From an uncultured Clostridia bacterium (GTDB lineage Bacteria > Bacillota > Clostridia > TANB77 > CAG-465): a DNA stretch of 64,000 bases. Shown here one piece after another: positions 28,517 through 36,838 of this stretch. The notes under the pieces were generated by a model. It searched no databases. It was given only the letters and a program-made list of their open reading frames with translations, and was not told the DNA's origin. Every line of letters starts with the position of its first letter. Positions within the stretch are counted from its first letter, which is position 1. The stretch is taken from the NCBI GenBank assembly GCA_944387375.1, contig CALXEQ010000002.1, forward strand, positions 62,001-126,000, given 5' to 3'. The translations under genes were made by a program, and so were the position numbers.

Positions 28517-29479
28517 ATGGCATATAGTTTAAAAGAATCTGTAGCAAAAGAAGCAAGATTTGTATCTGGTCATAGAATGTGTGCTGGATGTGGTGCTCCT
28601 CCAGCAATTAGAAATATCTTAAATGCTCTAAAAGAAGAAGATAATGCAGTTATTTCTTGCGCTACAGGATGTTTAGAGGTATCAAGTTGTATATATCCTT
28701 ATACATCTTGGAATAAAGTATCATTCATACATACAGCTTTTGAATGTGCATCTGCTACTTTATCTGGAGCTGAAAGAACTTACTATAACTTAAAAAAAGC
28801 TGGTAAAATAAAAAAGACTACTAAATTCATAGCAATTGGTGGAGATGGTGGTACTTTAGATATTGGTCTTCAATCATTATCTGGAGCTATGGAAAGAGGA
28901 CATGATATAACATATATTTGTTATGATAACGGAGCTTACATGAATACTGGTACTCAACGTTCTTCTTCTACTCCACATTTTGCAGATACTACTACTTCTC
29001 CAGCTGGAAAAGTACTACCAGGTAAAACTCAAAAAAGAAAAGATTTAACTGAAATCATGGTAAAACATAATATTCCTTATGTTGCACAAACTGCACTTTT
29101 TGGTAATTTACAAGATATCTATACAAAAGGTGAAAAAGCAATTTATACTGAAGGTCCAACATTTCTTGCTGTATTTTCACCTTGTCCTAGAGGATGGGGA
29201 TATCCATCAGAAGACTTAGCAGAAATAGAAAAACTTGCTGTTCAAACATGTTTTTGGCCATTATATGAAGTTGTTAATGGTGTTTATAAAATAAATTATA
29301 AACCTGCTAAAAAACTACCTGTAACTGAATTTATAAAAACACAAAAAAGATTTAGACACATGTTTAAGCCTGGTAATGAATGGATGATTGAAGAGCTACA
29401 AAAAGAAATTGATGACAAGTGGAATTATTTATTAATGATGGAAGAAATAACAAATAAAAAAGAAAATACAGAAGAATAA
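28517..29479 (+). CDS. porB: 2-oxoacid:ferredoxin oxidoreductase beta subunit (thiamine diphosphate-binding)
   Basis: The 320-residue subunit shows the iron-sulfur cysteines MCAGCGAPP and CATGCLEVSSC. The thiamine diphosphate motif is GGDGGTLDIGLQSL followed by YDNGAYMNTGTQRSSSTP. It is the catalytic partner of PorA. AGGAGG precedes the ATG, 12 bases after porA, and a terminator follows. Anaerobes of this class more often carry a single-chain pyruvate enzyme; here the activity is split over four genes. Confidence 0.95.
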   Translation: MAYSLKESVAKEARFVSGHRMCAGCGAPPAIRNILNALKEEDNAVISCATGCLEVSSCIYPYTSWNKVSFIHTAFECASATLSGAERTYYNLKKAGKIKKTTKFIAIGGDGGTLDIGLQSLSGAMERGHDITYICYDNGAYMNTGTQRSSSTPHFADTTTSPAGKVLPGKTQKRKDLTEIMVKHNIPYVAQTALFGNLQDIYTKGEKAIYTEGPTFLAVFSPCPRGWGYPSEDLAEIEKLAVQTCFWPLYEVVNGVYKINYKPAKKLPVTEFIKTQKRFRHMFKPGNEWMIEELQKEIDDKWNYLLMMEEITNKKENTEE

Positions 29480-29484
29480 TAAAA

Positions 29485-29533
29485 AAGAAGTAGACTAAAT
29501 TTAAATAATTAAAATTTTAGTCTACTTTCTTTT
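29485..29533. terminator. Bidirectional terminator between porB and dinB
   Basis: AAGTAGACTAAA (29488-29499) pairs with TTTAGTCTACTT (29516-29527). A-rich and T-rich flanks on both sides suit two convergent genes. Confidence 0.85.
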
Positions 29534-30721
29534 ATTGTATTTTAAAGCGCTACAATAATCTACTTTATCCCCATATTTATGTTTAAGTTCATCCATTGCT
29601 TTCATAGCAGTAATCTTCTTTTTATTTTTCTTATTTTTCTCATTATTCATAGAAAAAAAATCTAATTGAACATTATCACTACTATTTCCTTTAAGTCCAG
29701 AAGCATTTACACATATATACCTTACTTTCGTTCCATTTGTATAATTGTCATTTAAAAGTTCAATAACCGCTTTTACTATTTTATCATATGAATTAGTATA
29801 TTCTATTTTCTTTTGTCTACTGGACGTTACAAACATACTATCTTTTAAAGATATAGATATAACACTTGTCTTCATATCAATCTCTCTTAATGAATATGAA
29901 ACTTTACTAGCCAACTTTAAAAACTCTTTTTCAAGTTCAATCACATTATCTATATCATTTTCAAAAGTTATTCCATTACTTACACTTTTTCTCTCATCTT
30001 TTTCATAATAAAATTTTACTCTATCATCATCAAGTCCATTAGCATATTTATATATTTGTTCGCCTAGTTTTCCTAAATGTTTAACTATTCTATATTTATT
30101 ACTTAATGCTAAGTCTCCTATTGTCTTTATTCCCATTTTATTTAATTTATTCTTTGTATTTTTTCCAACGTAAATTAACATTTCTACAGGTAAATGATAA
30201 ATTTTACTTTTATAACTATCATAATCAAGTACTGTTATTGCATCTGGCTTTTTAAGTTCACTTCCAAGTTTTGCTAGTGACTTATTAAAGGATACTCCAA
30301 CAGAAATTGTTAATCCATATTTTTTCTTAATTTCTTCTTTTATTTTATATGCAATTTCATAGGGAGTACCAAATATATTTATACTTTCTGTTATATCTAA
30401 AAAAGCTTCATCTATACTAAATCTCTCTACTCTATCAGTATATTCTAAATATACATCATTTACTAAATTTGAATATTTAACGTATTCATCATGATGAGGC
30501 TTAACTAAAATTAATTTTGGACATTTTTTTAGAGCAGAATATACAGTTTCCGGTGTATAAATTCCGTATTTTTTAGCAATTTCATTTTTAGCAAGTATTA
30601 TTCCATGTCTCTTATTTGGATCACCTGATACTGCCATTGGTACATTTCTATACTCTGGATGTTTTAGCATTTCAACTGATGCAAAGAAATTATTTAAATC
30701 ACAATGCAAAATCCATCTCAT
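29522..30721 (-). CDS. dinB: Y-family DNA polymerase IV
   Basis: The start is placed at ATG 30721 (MRWILHCDLNNFFASVE), with GGTGAT just upstream, giving 399 residues. The catalytic acidic residues lie in HCDLNNFFASVE and RFSIDEAFLDITES. A helix-hairpin-helix thumb (GIKTIGDLALS) and a little-finger domain follow. This polymerase copies past damaged bases with low fidelity. The upstream region is short, AT-rich and shows no obvious LexA box. Confidence 0.93.
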   Translation of the reverse strand: MRWILHCDLNNFFASVEMLKHPEYRNVPMAVSGDPNKRHGIILAKNEIAKKYGIYTPETVYSALKKCPKLILVKPHHDEYVKYSNLVNDVYLEYTDRVERFSIDEAFLDITESINIFGTPYEIAYKIKEEIKKKYGLTISVGVSFNKSLAKLGSELKKPDAITVLDYDSYKSKIYHLPVEMLIYVGKNTKNKLNKMGIKTIGDLALSNKYRIVKHLGKLGEQIYKYANGLDDDRVKFYYEKDERKSVSNGITFENDIDNVIELEKEFLKLASKVSYSLREIDMKTSVISISLKDSMFVTSSRQKKIEYTNSYDKIVKAVIELLNDNYTNGTKVRYICVNASGLKGNSSDNVQLDFFSMNNEKNKKNKKKITAMKAMDELKHKYGDKVDYCSALKYNKRK

Positions 30722-30767
30722 ATTAATCACCGAAATCATTATATCAAACATTTGTTTACATGTCAAA

Positions 30768-30801
30768 TAAAAAAAATAATAGATTAAATAAATCTATTAT
30801 C
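30768..30801 (-). terminator. Terminator after the 82-residue protein gene
   Basis: ATAATAGATT and AATCTATTAT (30776-30800) enclose a five-base loop and are followed on the minus strand by eight T. Confidence 0.82.
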
Positions 30802-31045
30802 CTATTTCATTTACAAAATGGAATACTTTTCCATTAGCTGTTGTTACTTGCTTTCTGTATAAATCTAATTTTACTATATTTTTAGAAACATATTTATTTT
30901 CATCTTCATCACTTTTATATATAAAATAAAAGTTAAAGATGCTTCCTTCTTTTAGTAAATCTTTAAAATTATTAAATTTCATACTTTCATCTTTTGAATT
31001 AATGAATTTTTCAATTTCTATATTTTTAATCTCATCTTTATTCAT
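30797..31045 (-). CDS. Small cytoplasmic protein of unknown function
   Basis: I do not recognise this 82-residue protein. It is Lys/Glu-rich with no membrane segment. A helical start (IKNIEIEKFINSKDESM) is followed by strands (SIFNFYFIYKSDEDENKYV, KNIVKLDLYRKQVTTANGKVFHFV). AAAGGAGGAG precedes the ATG, and both a dedicated terminator and clear start signals support expression. Confidence 0.72.
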   Translation of the reverse strand: MNKDEIKNIEIEKFINSKDESMKFNNFKDLLKEGSIFNFYFIYKSDEDENKYVSKNIVKLDLYRKQVTTANGKVFHFVNEIG

Positions 31046-31121
31046 TAAAACTCCTCCTTTGATAATTATCTTTAATTATATATTTATTTTACAAGGCAAT
31101 TATATCACAAAATTTATGTAA

Positions 31122-31159
31122 AGTCAAATATAAATAAGCAGTAAAAACTGCTTATTTAT
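31122..31159 (-). terminator. Terminator after the 194-residue protein gene
   Basis: AAATAAGCAGT (31132-31142) pairs with ACTGCTTATTT (31147-31157), followed on the minus strand by an ATATTTG tail. Confidence 0.72.
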
Positions 31160-31736
31160 ATGAAATATTATATAATCTATGAACACCTTTATTTACATTG
31201 TTTATAAATTCTTCTTCTTCTCCTTTATTTAAAAAATATGAATTTAATAATAAATTAAATTTTTCATTTTGAACATGCTTTATATGTAATCCTATACCAT
31301 CTTGTGCTATTGCATTAGATCTATCAAAATATTCTTTCACTTCATTATCTGGTACATCTAAGCATTTAGTAAAATTAATACTTATTATTTTAAAATTACA
31401 ATCTTGCATTTTATATACAAATTCATAAAATAACATTACTGCTTTTTCTATTTCTGAGAAAATATTTTCTATGTTATTATAAAACTCAATTTTTACATAA
31501 AAATTAAAACTTTTTGGTTTAAGTACTATTTTATACTCTATACCTCCTCTTCTTTTAAAAAGTACTGTCATAACTCTTTCTTTATGATTATCATAAATAT
31601 TAGAAATATCATACCCCAATACTTCCTTAAAAGTATTATTGCATTCTTGTGCGATGTTATCAATTAGGTATCCATCAATAAAGTCAATATTCAATTTAAG
31701 TCCTTTTAACGCTAAATCTACCTTTTGTATATTCAT
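31152..31736 (-). CDS. Protein of unknown function
   Basis: The start is ATG 31736, with GGAGG seven bases upstream; the upstream in-frame TTG is rejected. The 194-residue product has no membrane segment. It alternates strands and helices (VMTVLFKRRGGIEYKIVLKP, then FNFYVKIEFYNNIENIFSEI, then a region ending GEEEEFINNVNKGVHRLYNI). I recognise no family. It lies between smc and dinB with its own start and stop signals. Confidence 0.72.
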   Translation of the reverse strand: MNIQKVDLALKGLKLNIDFIDGYLIDNIAQECNNTFKEVLGYDISNIYDNHKERVMTVLFKRRGGIEYKIVLKPKSFNFYVKIEFYNNIENIFSEIEKAVMLFYEFVYKMQDCNFKIISINFTKCLDVPDNEVKEYFDRSNAIAQDGIGLHIKHVQNEKFNLLLNSYFLNKGEEEEFINNVNKGVHRLYNISYK

Positions 31737-31821
31737 ACGCAACCCTCCTTAAAAAAATTATTTTTTAATCTGTAATTTTTTGAGTATATAGATTATATCA
31801 CTTCTATTAGCTTATGTCAAC

Positions 31822-31858
31822 AAAAAAATAGACTATATTTTAAAATATAGCCCTTTTA
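31822..31858 (-). terminator. Terminator after smc
   Basis: GGCTATATTTTA and its partner ending GACTATTTTTTTG, read on the minus strand, form a stem followed by seven T, two bases past the smc stop. Confidence 0.78.
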
Positions 31859-31860
31859 AA

Positions 31861-34800
31861 TTATTTCATTTTCATAGATACCACTTTAGATATTCCATAT
31901 TCTTGCATAGTAATACCGTATACTGAAGATGCAACTTCCATTGTTCCCTTTCTATGAGTTATAACAATAAATTGATTTTTCTTAGAATATTCTTTTATAT
32001 ATTCTGCAAATCTATGTACATTTACATCGTCTAAAGCAGCCTCTATTTCATCAAGTATACAAAATGGTGGAGATTTAATTTGCAAAATAGCAAATAATAA
32101 CGCTGTAGCTGTAAGAGCTCTTTCTCCTCCTGAAAGTAAAAGCATACTTTGAAGCTTTTTTCCTGGTGGTTGTACTTCAATTTCAATACCACTATTTAAT
32201 ACATCATTTTCATCAGAAAGTTTTAATTCTGCTTTTCCTCCACCAAATAGTTCTTTAAATGTAGCATCAAAATTTTCTGTAATAATTTTAAAATTCTTAC
32301 TAAATTGCTGCTTCATTATACTAGTCATATTAGATATTAAATTTTCTAATTTCTTCTTTGTTTCTTCTAAATCATTTTTTTGATTAATTATAAAATCATA
32401 TCTTTCTTTTGTTTTTTGATATTCTTCTATAGAGCTTACATCTACATCTCCTATTTCTTTAATTTCTTTTCTTAATTTATTTGCTTCTCTTTCTACTTGT
32501 TTTATATTAATTTCACTCATATCCTCTGTTATTAAAGCTTTTGAACTAGATATAGTAAGTTCATATTCATCCCACATTTTATTTTTTAAATTAGTAAGTT
32601 CCATTTCAAATTTAACTCTTTTAGCTTCTTCTTTTGCTCTTTTTTCTTTAATAGAATTTAATGTATTTAAAGTTATTACTATACCACTATCTATTTGTTC
32701 CATTTCCATATCATATGAGTTTTTCTGTTCTTTTAGTTTATCATTATTTTGTTCATATTCCTCTTTAGCTTTTGAGCTAGATTCAATCTCATTTTTTAAA
32801 ATATTGATCTCATTTACTATTTCTTCTTTTTGATTATTTAGTAAATTTATTTCTTCTTTTCTTTTACTTATTGAAGCTTCAAAGTTTTTTATGTCATTTT
32901 CTATTTTATCTTTCATTTCATCAATTGATAAAACTGTCTCATCAAAAGATGAAAGTGATACTTTTAGATTTACAACATCTTCATTTAAAATATCTATTTC
33001 ATTTTGTTTTTCTTTATTAAATCGTGTATATTCATCTACAATATCTTGGTTTTTAGAATTCTCAACTTCTATATTAAATATTTCCTTATTATTAATTTCT
33101 ATATTATCTTTTAAAGTATTTATATTTTCTTGAATACTTTGAAGCATATTTTTATAATTTTCTTTTTGTTCCTCTATTTTTTGTATTTCTTTAGTTACAT
33201 TTTCTCTTTTTTCAGTTAAAGTTGCTATTTTTATTACTAACTCCTCTTTTTGAGGCTGAATATTATCATATTCGATCTTAACAGTACTCTTTTGCTCTTC
33301 AAGCTTTACTATTTGCTCTTTTATCTTTTCTAACTCTTCTTGTGTCTTAGAAATTTTCTCTTTAAGTTCTACTATTTTTTCTTTTCTTCCTATTACTCCG
33401 CCTGATTTTATAGAATTTCTTCCTCCTGTTATACTTCCAGTTTGTGAAATAAGCTCTCCAGACAATGTAACAATTCTTAATGTATTTTTTATTTTTTTAG
33501 ATATAGTAATTGCATTATCAACATTATTTACAATTAATGTATTTGCAAGTGCTAATTTCACAGCTTTTTCATATTTTAAATCATATGTAACTAAATCTGA
33601 TGCAAATCCTATAACCCCATCATATTTTAATGCTTTATTGTTGCTATTTGAAACAGAAACTATATTATCTAAAGGTAAAAAAGTAACTCTTCCAAGTGAA
33701 TTATCATTTAAATAAGTTATTAAATTTTTAGCTATTAATTCATCTTTAACAACTATATTTTGAATAAATCCACCCAGTGCAATTTCTATTGCATATTCAT
33801 ATTTTTCATCTGTAGAAATAATTCCAGCAATAGTTCCATATACTTTACTATTATTTTTAGAATAATCTAATATAGCTTTAACGCTTTTACTATAACCCTC
33901 ATTTTCATTTTCCAAGTTTACCAAATAATTATGTTTAGCTTTTATTGTCATTAAGTCTTGATTAATTTTAGTTTTTCTTTCATCTAAAACATCTATTGTA
34001 TCTTGTACATTTTTTAATTTATTTTCAACATCACAAATACTATTATTTATTTTTATTAGTTCTTTGTTATTTTTTTCTAATTCCAAATTTAATTCATTAT
34101 AGTCTGAATTTAAACTATCTTTTAAAGATATATTTTTATCATTTTGTTTTACTTTATCTTCTAGTTGTTTTTGTTCTGCTTCAATAGTAGCAAGCGTACT
34201 ACTATTTTCATTTTTAAGCTCAAATTTTCTCTCATTATTTTCATCTATATTCTTTTTTAAAGATTCAATTTCAAGTCCTCTTTCATCTAATGTACTTACA
34301 ATTTTTGAAAGAGCATCTTCTTTTTGAGATAATTCTTCTTCAAATTTCTTTTTATTTAAAAATACATTCTCTCTTTTTTTATTTCTTTTTTCAATCTCCT
34401 CTTTTAATAATTCTATTTTCTGATTATCTTCTTCTATCTCATTATTTAACCTTATAATATTTGCTGATGCCGTTTTATCATTTGCATCCAATAATGAAAT
34501 TTTAGAATTCATTTTTTCTTTTTCATTTTCTATTTTATAATACTCTTCTCTTAAAGATTCAATTTTATTTGATATTTCTTGTATTTTTAACTTTAACTCT
34601 TGCTTTTTATTTTCATTTTCAACAGTTAATCCCTCTTGTGTTTTTATATCTCTATCTAATGTTTCTAGTACATCATCAATTTTCTTTAGATCTGACGCAT
34701 TATTTTCTACACTATTAATAAATAACTTTACATCAAGTAGTTTTAAATTTTCTCTTAAATTTAAATATTTTTTTGCAGTTTCTGCTTTAGATTGTAATGG

Positions 34801-35409
34801 ACCAATATTATTTTCCATTTCATTTAAAACATCACTTACTCTTTGAAGCGTTATTTGAGTGTTATCCAACTTTCTTGTTGCCTCTTCTTTTCTCGTTCTA
34901 TATTTTACAATACCTGATGCTTCTTCAAATATATGTCTTCTTTCTTCAGATTTACTAGATAAAATTTCATCTATTTTTCCTTGAGAAATTATACTATACC
35001 CATCTTTTCCAAGACCAGTATCCATAAATAAATTTTGGATATCTTTTAATCTACATTCATTACCATTTATTAAGTAATTACTCTCACCATTTCTATATAC
35101 TCTTCTTGTAACTATTACCTCATTATATTCTATAGGTAATGTAGCATCTGAATTATCTAAATACATAGAAACTTCAGCAAATCCAACCTTTTTTCTTGCC
35201 TGAGTTCCTGAAAATATTACATCTTCCATCTTAGAACCTCTAAGATTTTTAGCACTTTGCTCTCCTACTACCCAACGTATTGCATCAGATATATTACTTT
35301 TACCACTTCCATTAGGACCAACTATAGTTGTTATTCCATCTAAAAATAATATTTCTGTTTTATCTGCAAACGATTTAAAACCTTGTATTTCTAACTTCTT
35401 TAACTGCAT
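31861..35409 (-). CDS. smc: Chromosome segregation ATPase SMC
   Basis: The start is ATG 35409 (MQLKKLEIQGFKSFADKT) after AGGGGAT, giving 1182 residues. The extension to 35460 has no binding site. The N-terminal ATPase half has Walker A GPNGSGKSN near 35. Two long coiled coils flank a hinge (about 500-670: VYGTIAGIISTDEKYEYAI). The C-terminal head has signature LLLSGGERALTA and Walker B CILDEIEAALDD. SMC with ScpA and ScpB forms the condensin. Length and layout match Bacillus SMC. No rnc or ftsY neighbours are present, unlike many Firmicutes. Confidence 0.97.
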   Translation of the reverse strand: MQLKKLEIQGFKSFADKTEILFLDGITTIVGPNGSGKSNISDAIRWVVGEQSAKNLRGSKMEDVIFSGTQARKKVGFAEVSMYLDNSDATLPIEYNEVIVTRRVYRNGESNYLINGNECRLKDIQNLFMDTGLGKDGYSIISQGKIDEILSSKSEERRHIFEEASGIVKYRTRKEEATRKLDNTQITLQRVSDVLNEMENNIGPLQSKAETAKKYLNLRENLKLLDVKLFINSVENNASDLKKIDDVLETLDRDIKTQEGLTVENENKKQELKLKIQEISNKIESLREEYYKIENEKEKMNSKISLLDANDKTASANIIRLNNEIEEDNQKIELLKEEIEKRNKKRENVFLNKKKFEEELSQKEDALSKIVSTLDERGLEIESLKKNIDENNERKFELKNENSSTLATIEAEQKQLEDKVKQNDKNISLKDSLNSDYNELNLELEKNNKELIKINNSICDVENKLKNVQDTIDVLDERKTKINQDLMTIKAKHNYLVNLENENEGYSKSVKAILDYSKNNSKVYGTIAGIISTDEKYEYAIEIALGGFIQNIVVKDELIAKNLITYLNDNSLGRVTFLPLDNIVSVSNSNNKALKYDGVIGFASDLVTYDLKYEKAVKLALANTLIVNNVDNAITISKKIKNTLRIVTLSGELISQTGSITGGRNSIKSGGVIGRKEKIVELKEKISKTQEELEKIKEQIVKLEEQKSTVKIEYDNIQPQKEELVIKIATLTEKRENVTKEIQKIEEQKENYKNMLQSIQENINTLKDNIEINNKEIFNIEVENSKNQDIVDEYTRFNKEKQNEIDILNEDVVNLKVSLSSFDETVLSIDEMKDKIENDIKNFEASISKRKEEINLLNNQKEEIVNEINILKNEIESSSKAKEEYEQNNDKLKEQKNSYDMEMEQIDSGIVITLNTLNSIKEKRAKEEAKRVKFEMELTNLKNKMWDEYELTISSSKALITEDMSEINIKQVEREANKLRKEIKEIGDVDVSSIEEYQKTKERYDFIINQKNDLEETKKKLENLISNMTSIMKQQFSKNFKIITENFDATFKELFGGGKAELKLSDENDVLNSGIEIEVQPPGKKLQSMLLLSGGERALTATALLFAILQIKSPPFCILDEIEAALDDVNVHRFAEYIKEYSKKNQFIVITHRKGTMEVASSVYGITMQEYGISKVVSMKMK

Positions 35410-35487
35410 ATCTATCCCCTTCAATATACAAATTATATTATATCTAGCCTTTTTTTGCAACTTTTTATTTATTTTTTGTTTATTTTC

Positions 35488-35516
35488 TTGATTATGTAAA
35501 GTAAATATGGTATAAT
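35488..35516 (+). promoter_or_regulatory. Sigma-A promoter of the 101-residue protein gene
   Basis: TTGATT (35488-35493) and TATAAT (35511-35516) with a 17-base spacer ending in TATGG. The start codon is 80 bases downstream. Confidence 0.78.
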
Positions 35517-35595
35517 ATAAGTGGATGGTTAATATATAATTTTACTAACTATGTAAAATTCATTGACCCAAAAAATAATTTTAGGAGGTATACTT

Positions 35596-35901
35596 ATGAA
35601 AAGTATGAAAGAAAGTAAAGAAAAAAAAGTAATTTTTGAAGGAGGAAATGTAAAAAGATATCTTATAGATATTTATGAAGAAAACGAAACAATTCAAAGC
35701 TATGTTACTTTTGAAGATTTCGTTGAATTAGTAATAACTAATTATCCATCAAAAATTGAAATTTTATCAAAGAGAGTATTAGACTTTGAAGATTTAGTAA
35801 TACATGAAAATTACTCTCATGTAGATCATAGCAACAACTATGACGAAGAAAAGGATGTTGAAATTAATTTTAGAAAATTATCTTTTAATGATATTTTCTA
35901 A
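35596..35901 (+). CDS. Small acidic protein of unknown function
   Basis: ATG 35596 with TAGGAGG nine bases upstream gives 101 residues. The product is soluble and charged (MKSMKESKEKKVIFEGGNVK, then VTFEDFVELVITNYPSKIEI) and ends in a His/Asp/Glu-rich tail, NYSHVDHSNNYDEEKDVEI. I recognise no family. A near-consensus promoter and good start signals suggest strong expression. Confidence 0.74.
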   Translation: MKSMKESKEKKVIFEGGNVKRYLIDIYEENETIQSYVTFEDFVELVITNYPSKIEILSKRVLDFEDLVIHENYSHVDHSNNYDEEKDVEINFRKLSFNDIF

Positions 35902-35907
35902 ATTAAA

Positions 35908-35947
35908 ATAAAAAGAGGGCTCACTTAACAGTGGGCTCTTTAAATTT
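35908..35947 (+). terminator. Probable terminator with internal loop
   Basis: AAAGAG and CTCTTT close a stem with an inner CAC/GTG pair and a GGCT/GG internal loop (35912-35941), followed by TAAATTTG. The T-run is weak. Confidence 0.5.
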
Positions 35948-35948
35948 G

Positions 35949-35977
35949 TTGACATTACGTAAACTTAATGGTATAAT
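35949..35977 (+). promoter_or_regulatory. Consensus sigma-A promoter
   Basis: TTGACA (35949-35954) and TATAAT (35972-35977) are both perfect with a 17-base spacer. A palindrome, TTACGTAA (35956-35963), sits in the spacer and could be an operator. Confidence 0.85.
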
Positions 35978-36025
35978 TCTATTATCATTAATTATTTTAT
36001 TCTAGTTTAATTAAATAATGAAGAA

Positions 36026-36066
36026 AGGAGTATGATATATTAATATATATATCATAAAAGAATATT
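36026..36066 (+). promoter_or_regulatory. Shine-Dalgarno separated from start codon by a perfect hairpin
   Basis: AGGAG (36026-36030) is 36 bases from ATG 36067. The gap contains perfect ten-base arms TATGATATAT and ATATATCATA (36031-36056) with a six-base loop. Folding removes 26 bases and leaves a spacing of ten. Within the first arm lies a minimal reading frame, ATG ATA TAT TAA. Confidence 0.55.
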
Positions 36067-36426
36067 ATGAACAAAAAAGGGAAAAAATTAGAAAAATTAA
36101 AAGGAGCTATTGAATTATTTAATATGCAATTAAATGATTTACTAGATGATGATAGTAGTCAAATTATAGTATCTAAGAATTTATTTAACGCTTTTGATAA
36201 TAGCTCAAAATGTAAAAAAAATTATGATGAAACGACATCTTTATCGTTATTTAAGTATGTTGTATTTTTATACAACGATACAATTGAACATACTAAAAAA
36301 TACGGGGCACTAACATATTTAGAAAAAGTAATAAATTGCCTGGATTATATTACACCATCTGAAATTATAGAATTGTCTTTGCAAAGTTTAAATTCTATAC
36401 TTGAACAAAATCCCCGGCAGAATTAG
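36067..36426 (+). CDS. Unknown helical protein, first part of a probably frameshifted gene
   Basis: The 119-residue frame has a basic start (MNKKGKKLEKLKGAIELF) and predicted helices through SLFKYVVFLYNDTIEHTKKY and ITPSEIIELSLQSLNSILEQ, ending NPRQN. I recognise no family. Near its end lies CCC CGG, two rare codons for this AT-rich genome, just before its TAG. The downstream frame begins at the same place in the +1 frame. Joining them gives a 235-residue helical protein. Either one surplus C in CCCC or a +1 shift would explain it. A perfect promoter lies upstream. Confidence 0.6.
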   Translation: MNKKGKKLEKLKGAIELFNMQLNDLLDDDSSQIIVSKNLFNAFDNSSKCKKNYDETTSLSLFKYVVFLYNDTIEHTKKYGALTYLEKVINCLDYITPSEIIELSLQSLNSILEQNPRQN

Positions 36427-36775
36427 GAAAAAATATTTAAGCATTAAAAACGCTCGACATACTTTAACAAATAACGAATTTAATGTATTTTGTTATATTT
36501 TAAAAAATAACAACAGCTATGTAAATGTATCTGATGCAAAAAAAAGATATAATTATATAAAAAACATATATAATAATAACACTATTTTGCAAGACAATAT
36601 CAGTTATTTAGCTTTTTTAAAAGAATTTGCTAAATATAATTATGAAAACATAGTAAAATTAAGGATGTTTGAAATATTAGATATTTTCAATTTACATGAT
36701 GTAAACTTTGAAAATATTAATGAAAGTAAAAAATTAATTAATGATTATAACAACAGTGTTTGTAATACATTATAA
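36401..36775 (+). CDS. Unknown protein, second part of a probably frameshifted gene
   Basis: The frame is open for 124 residues from a TTG at 36401 that lacks any Shine-Dalgarno, so independent initiation is doubtful. Its real contribution is probably from Gly (36416) onward, 119 residues in the +1 frame relative to the upstream gene. The sequence is Asn/Lys/Tyr-rich (HTLTNNEFNVFCYILKNNNS, then YLAFLKEFAKYNYENIVKLR) and predicted helical. No family is recognised. The terminator at 36811 follows. Confidence 0.55.
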   Translation: MNKIPGRIRKKYLSIKNARHTLTNNEFNVFCYILKNNNSYVNVSDAKKRYNYIKNIYNNNTILQDNISYLAFLKEFAKYNYENIVKLRMFEILDIFNLHDVNFENINESKKLINDYNNSVCNTL

Positions 36776-36807
36776 TTAATATATTATAATTAAACTAGAA
36801 TAATCGC

Positions 36808-36838
36808 AAAAAGAGTGCACTTTAAGTGCACTTTTTTA
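36808..36838. terminator. Bidirectional terminator
   Basis: AGTGCAC and GTGCACT (36814-36832) enclose TTTAA, with AAAAAG before and TTTTTT after. It ends the frameshifted gene and, on the other strand, the 491-residue protein gene. Confidence 0.85.

Noticed and set aside
30722-30766. Longer DinB start at 30766
   Set aside because: The residues before MRWILHCDLNN are not family-like and have no ribosome site; ATG 30721 has GGTGAT.
32891-34187. Open frames on the strand opposite smc
   Set aside because: They are Phe/Ser/Leu-rich shadows of coiled-coil codons and lack start signals.
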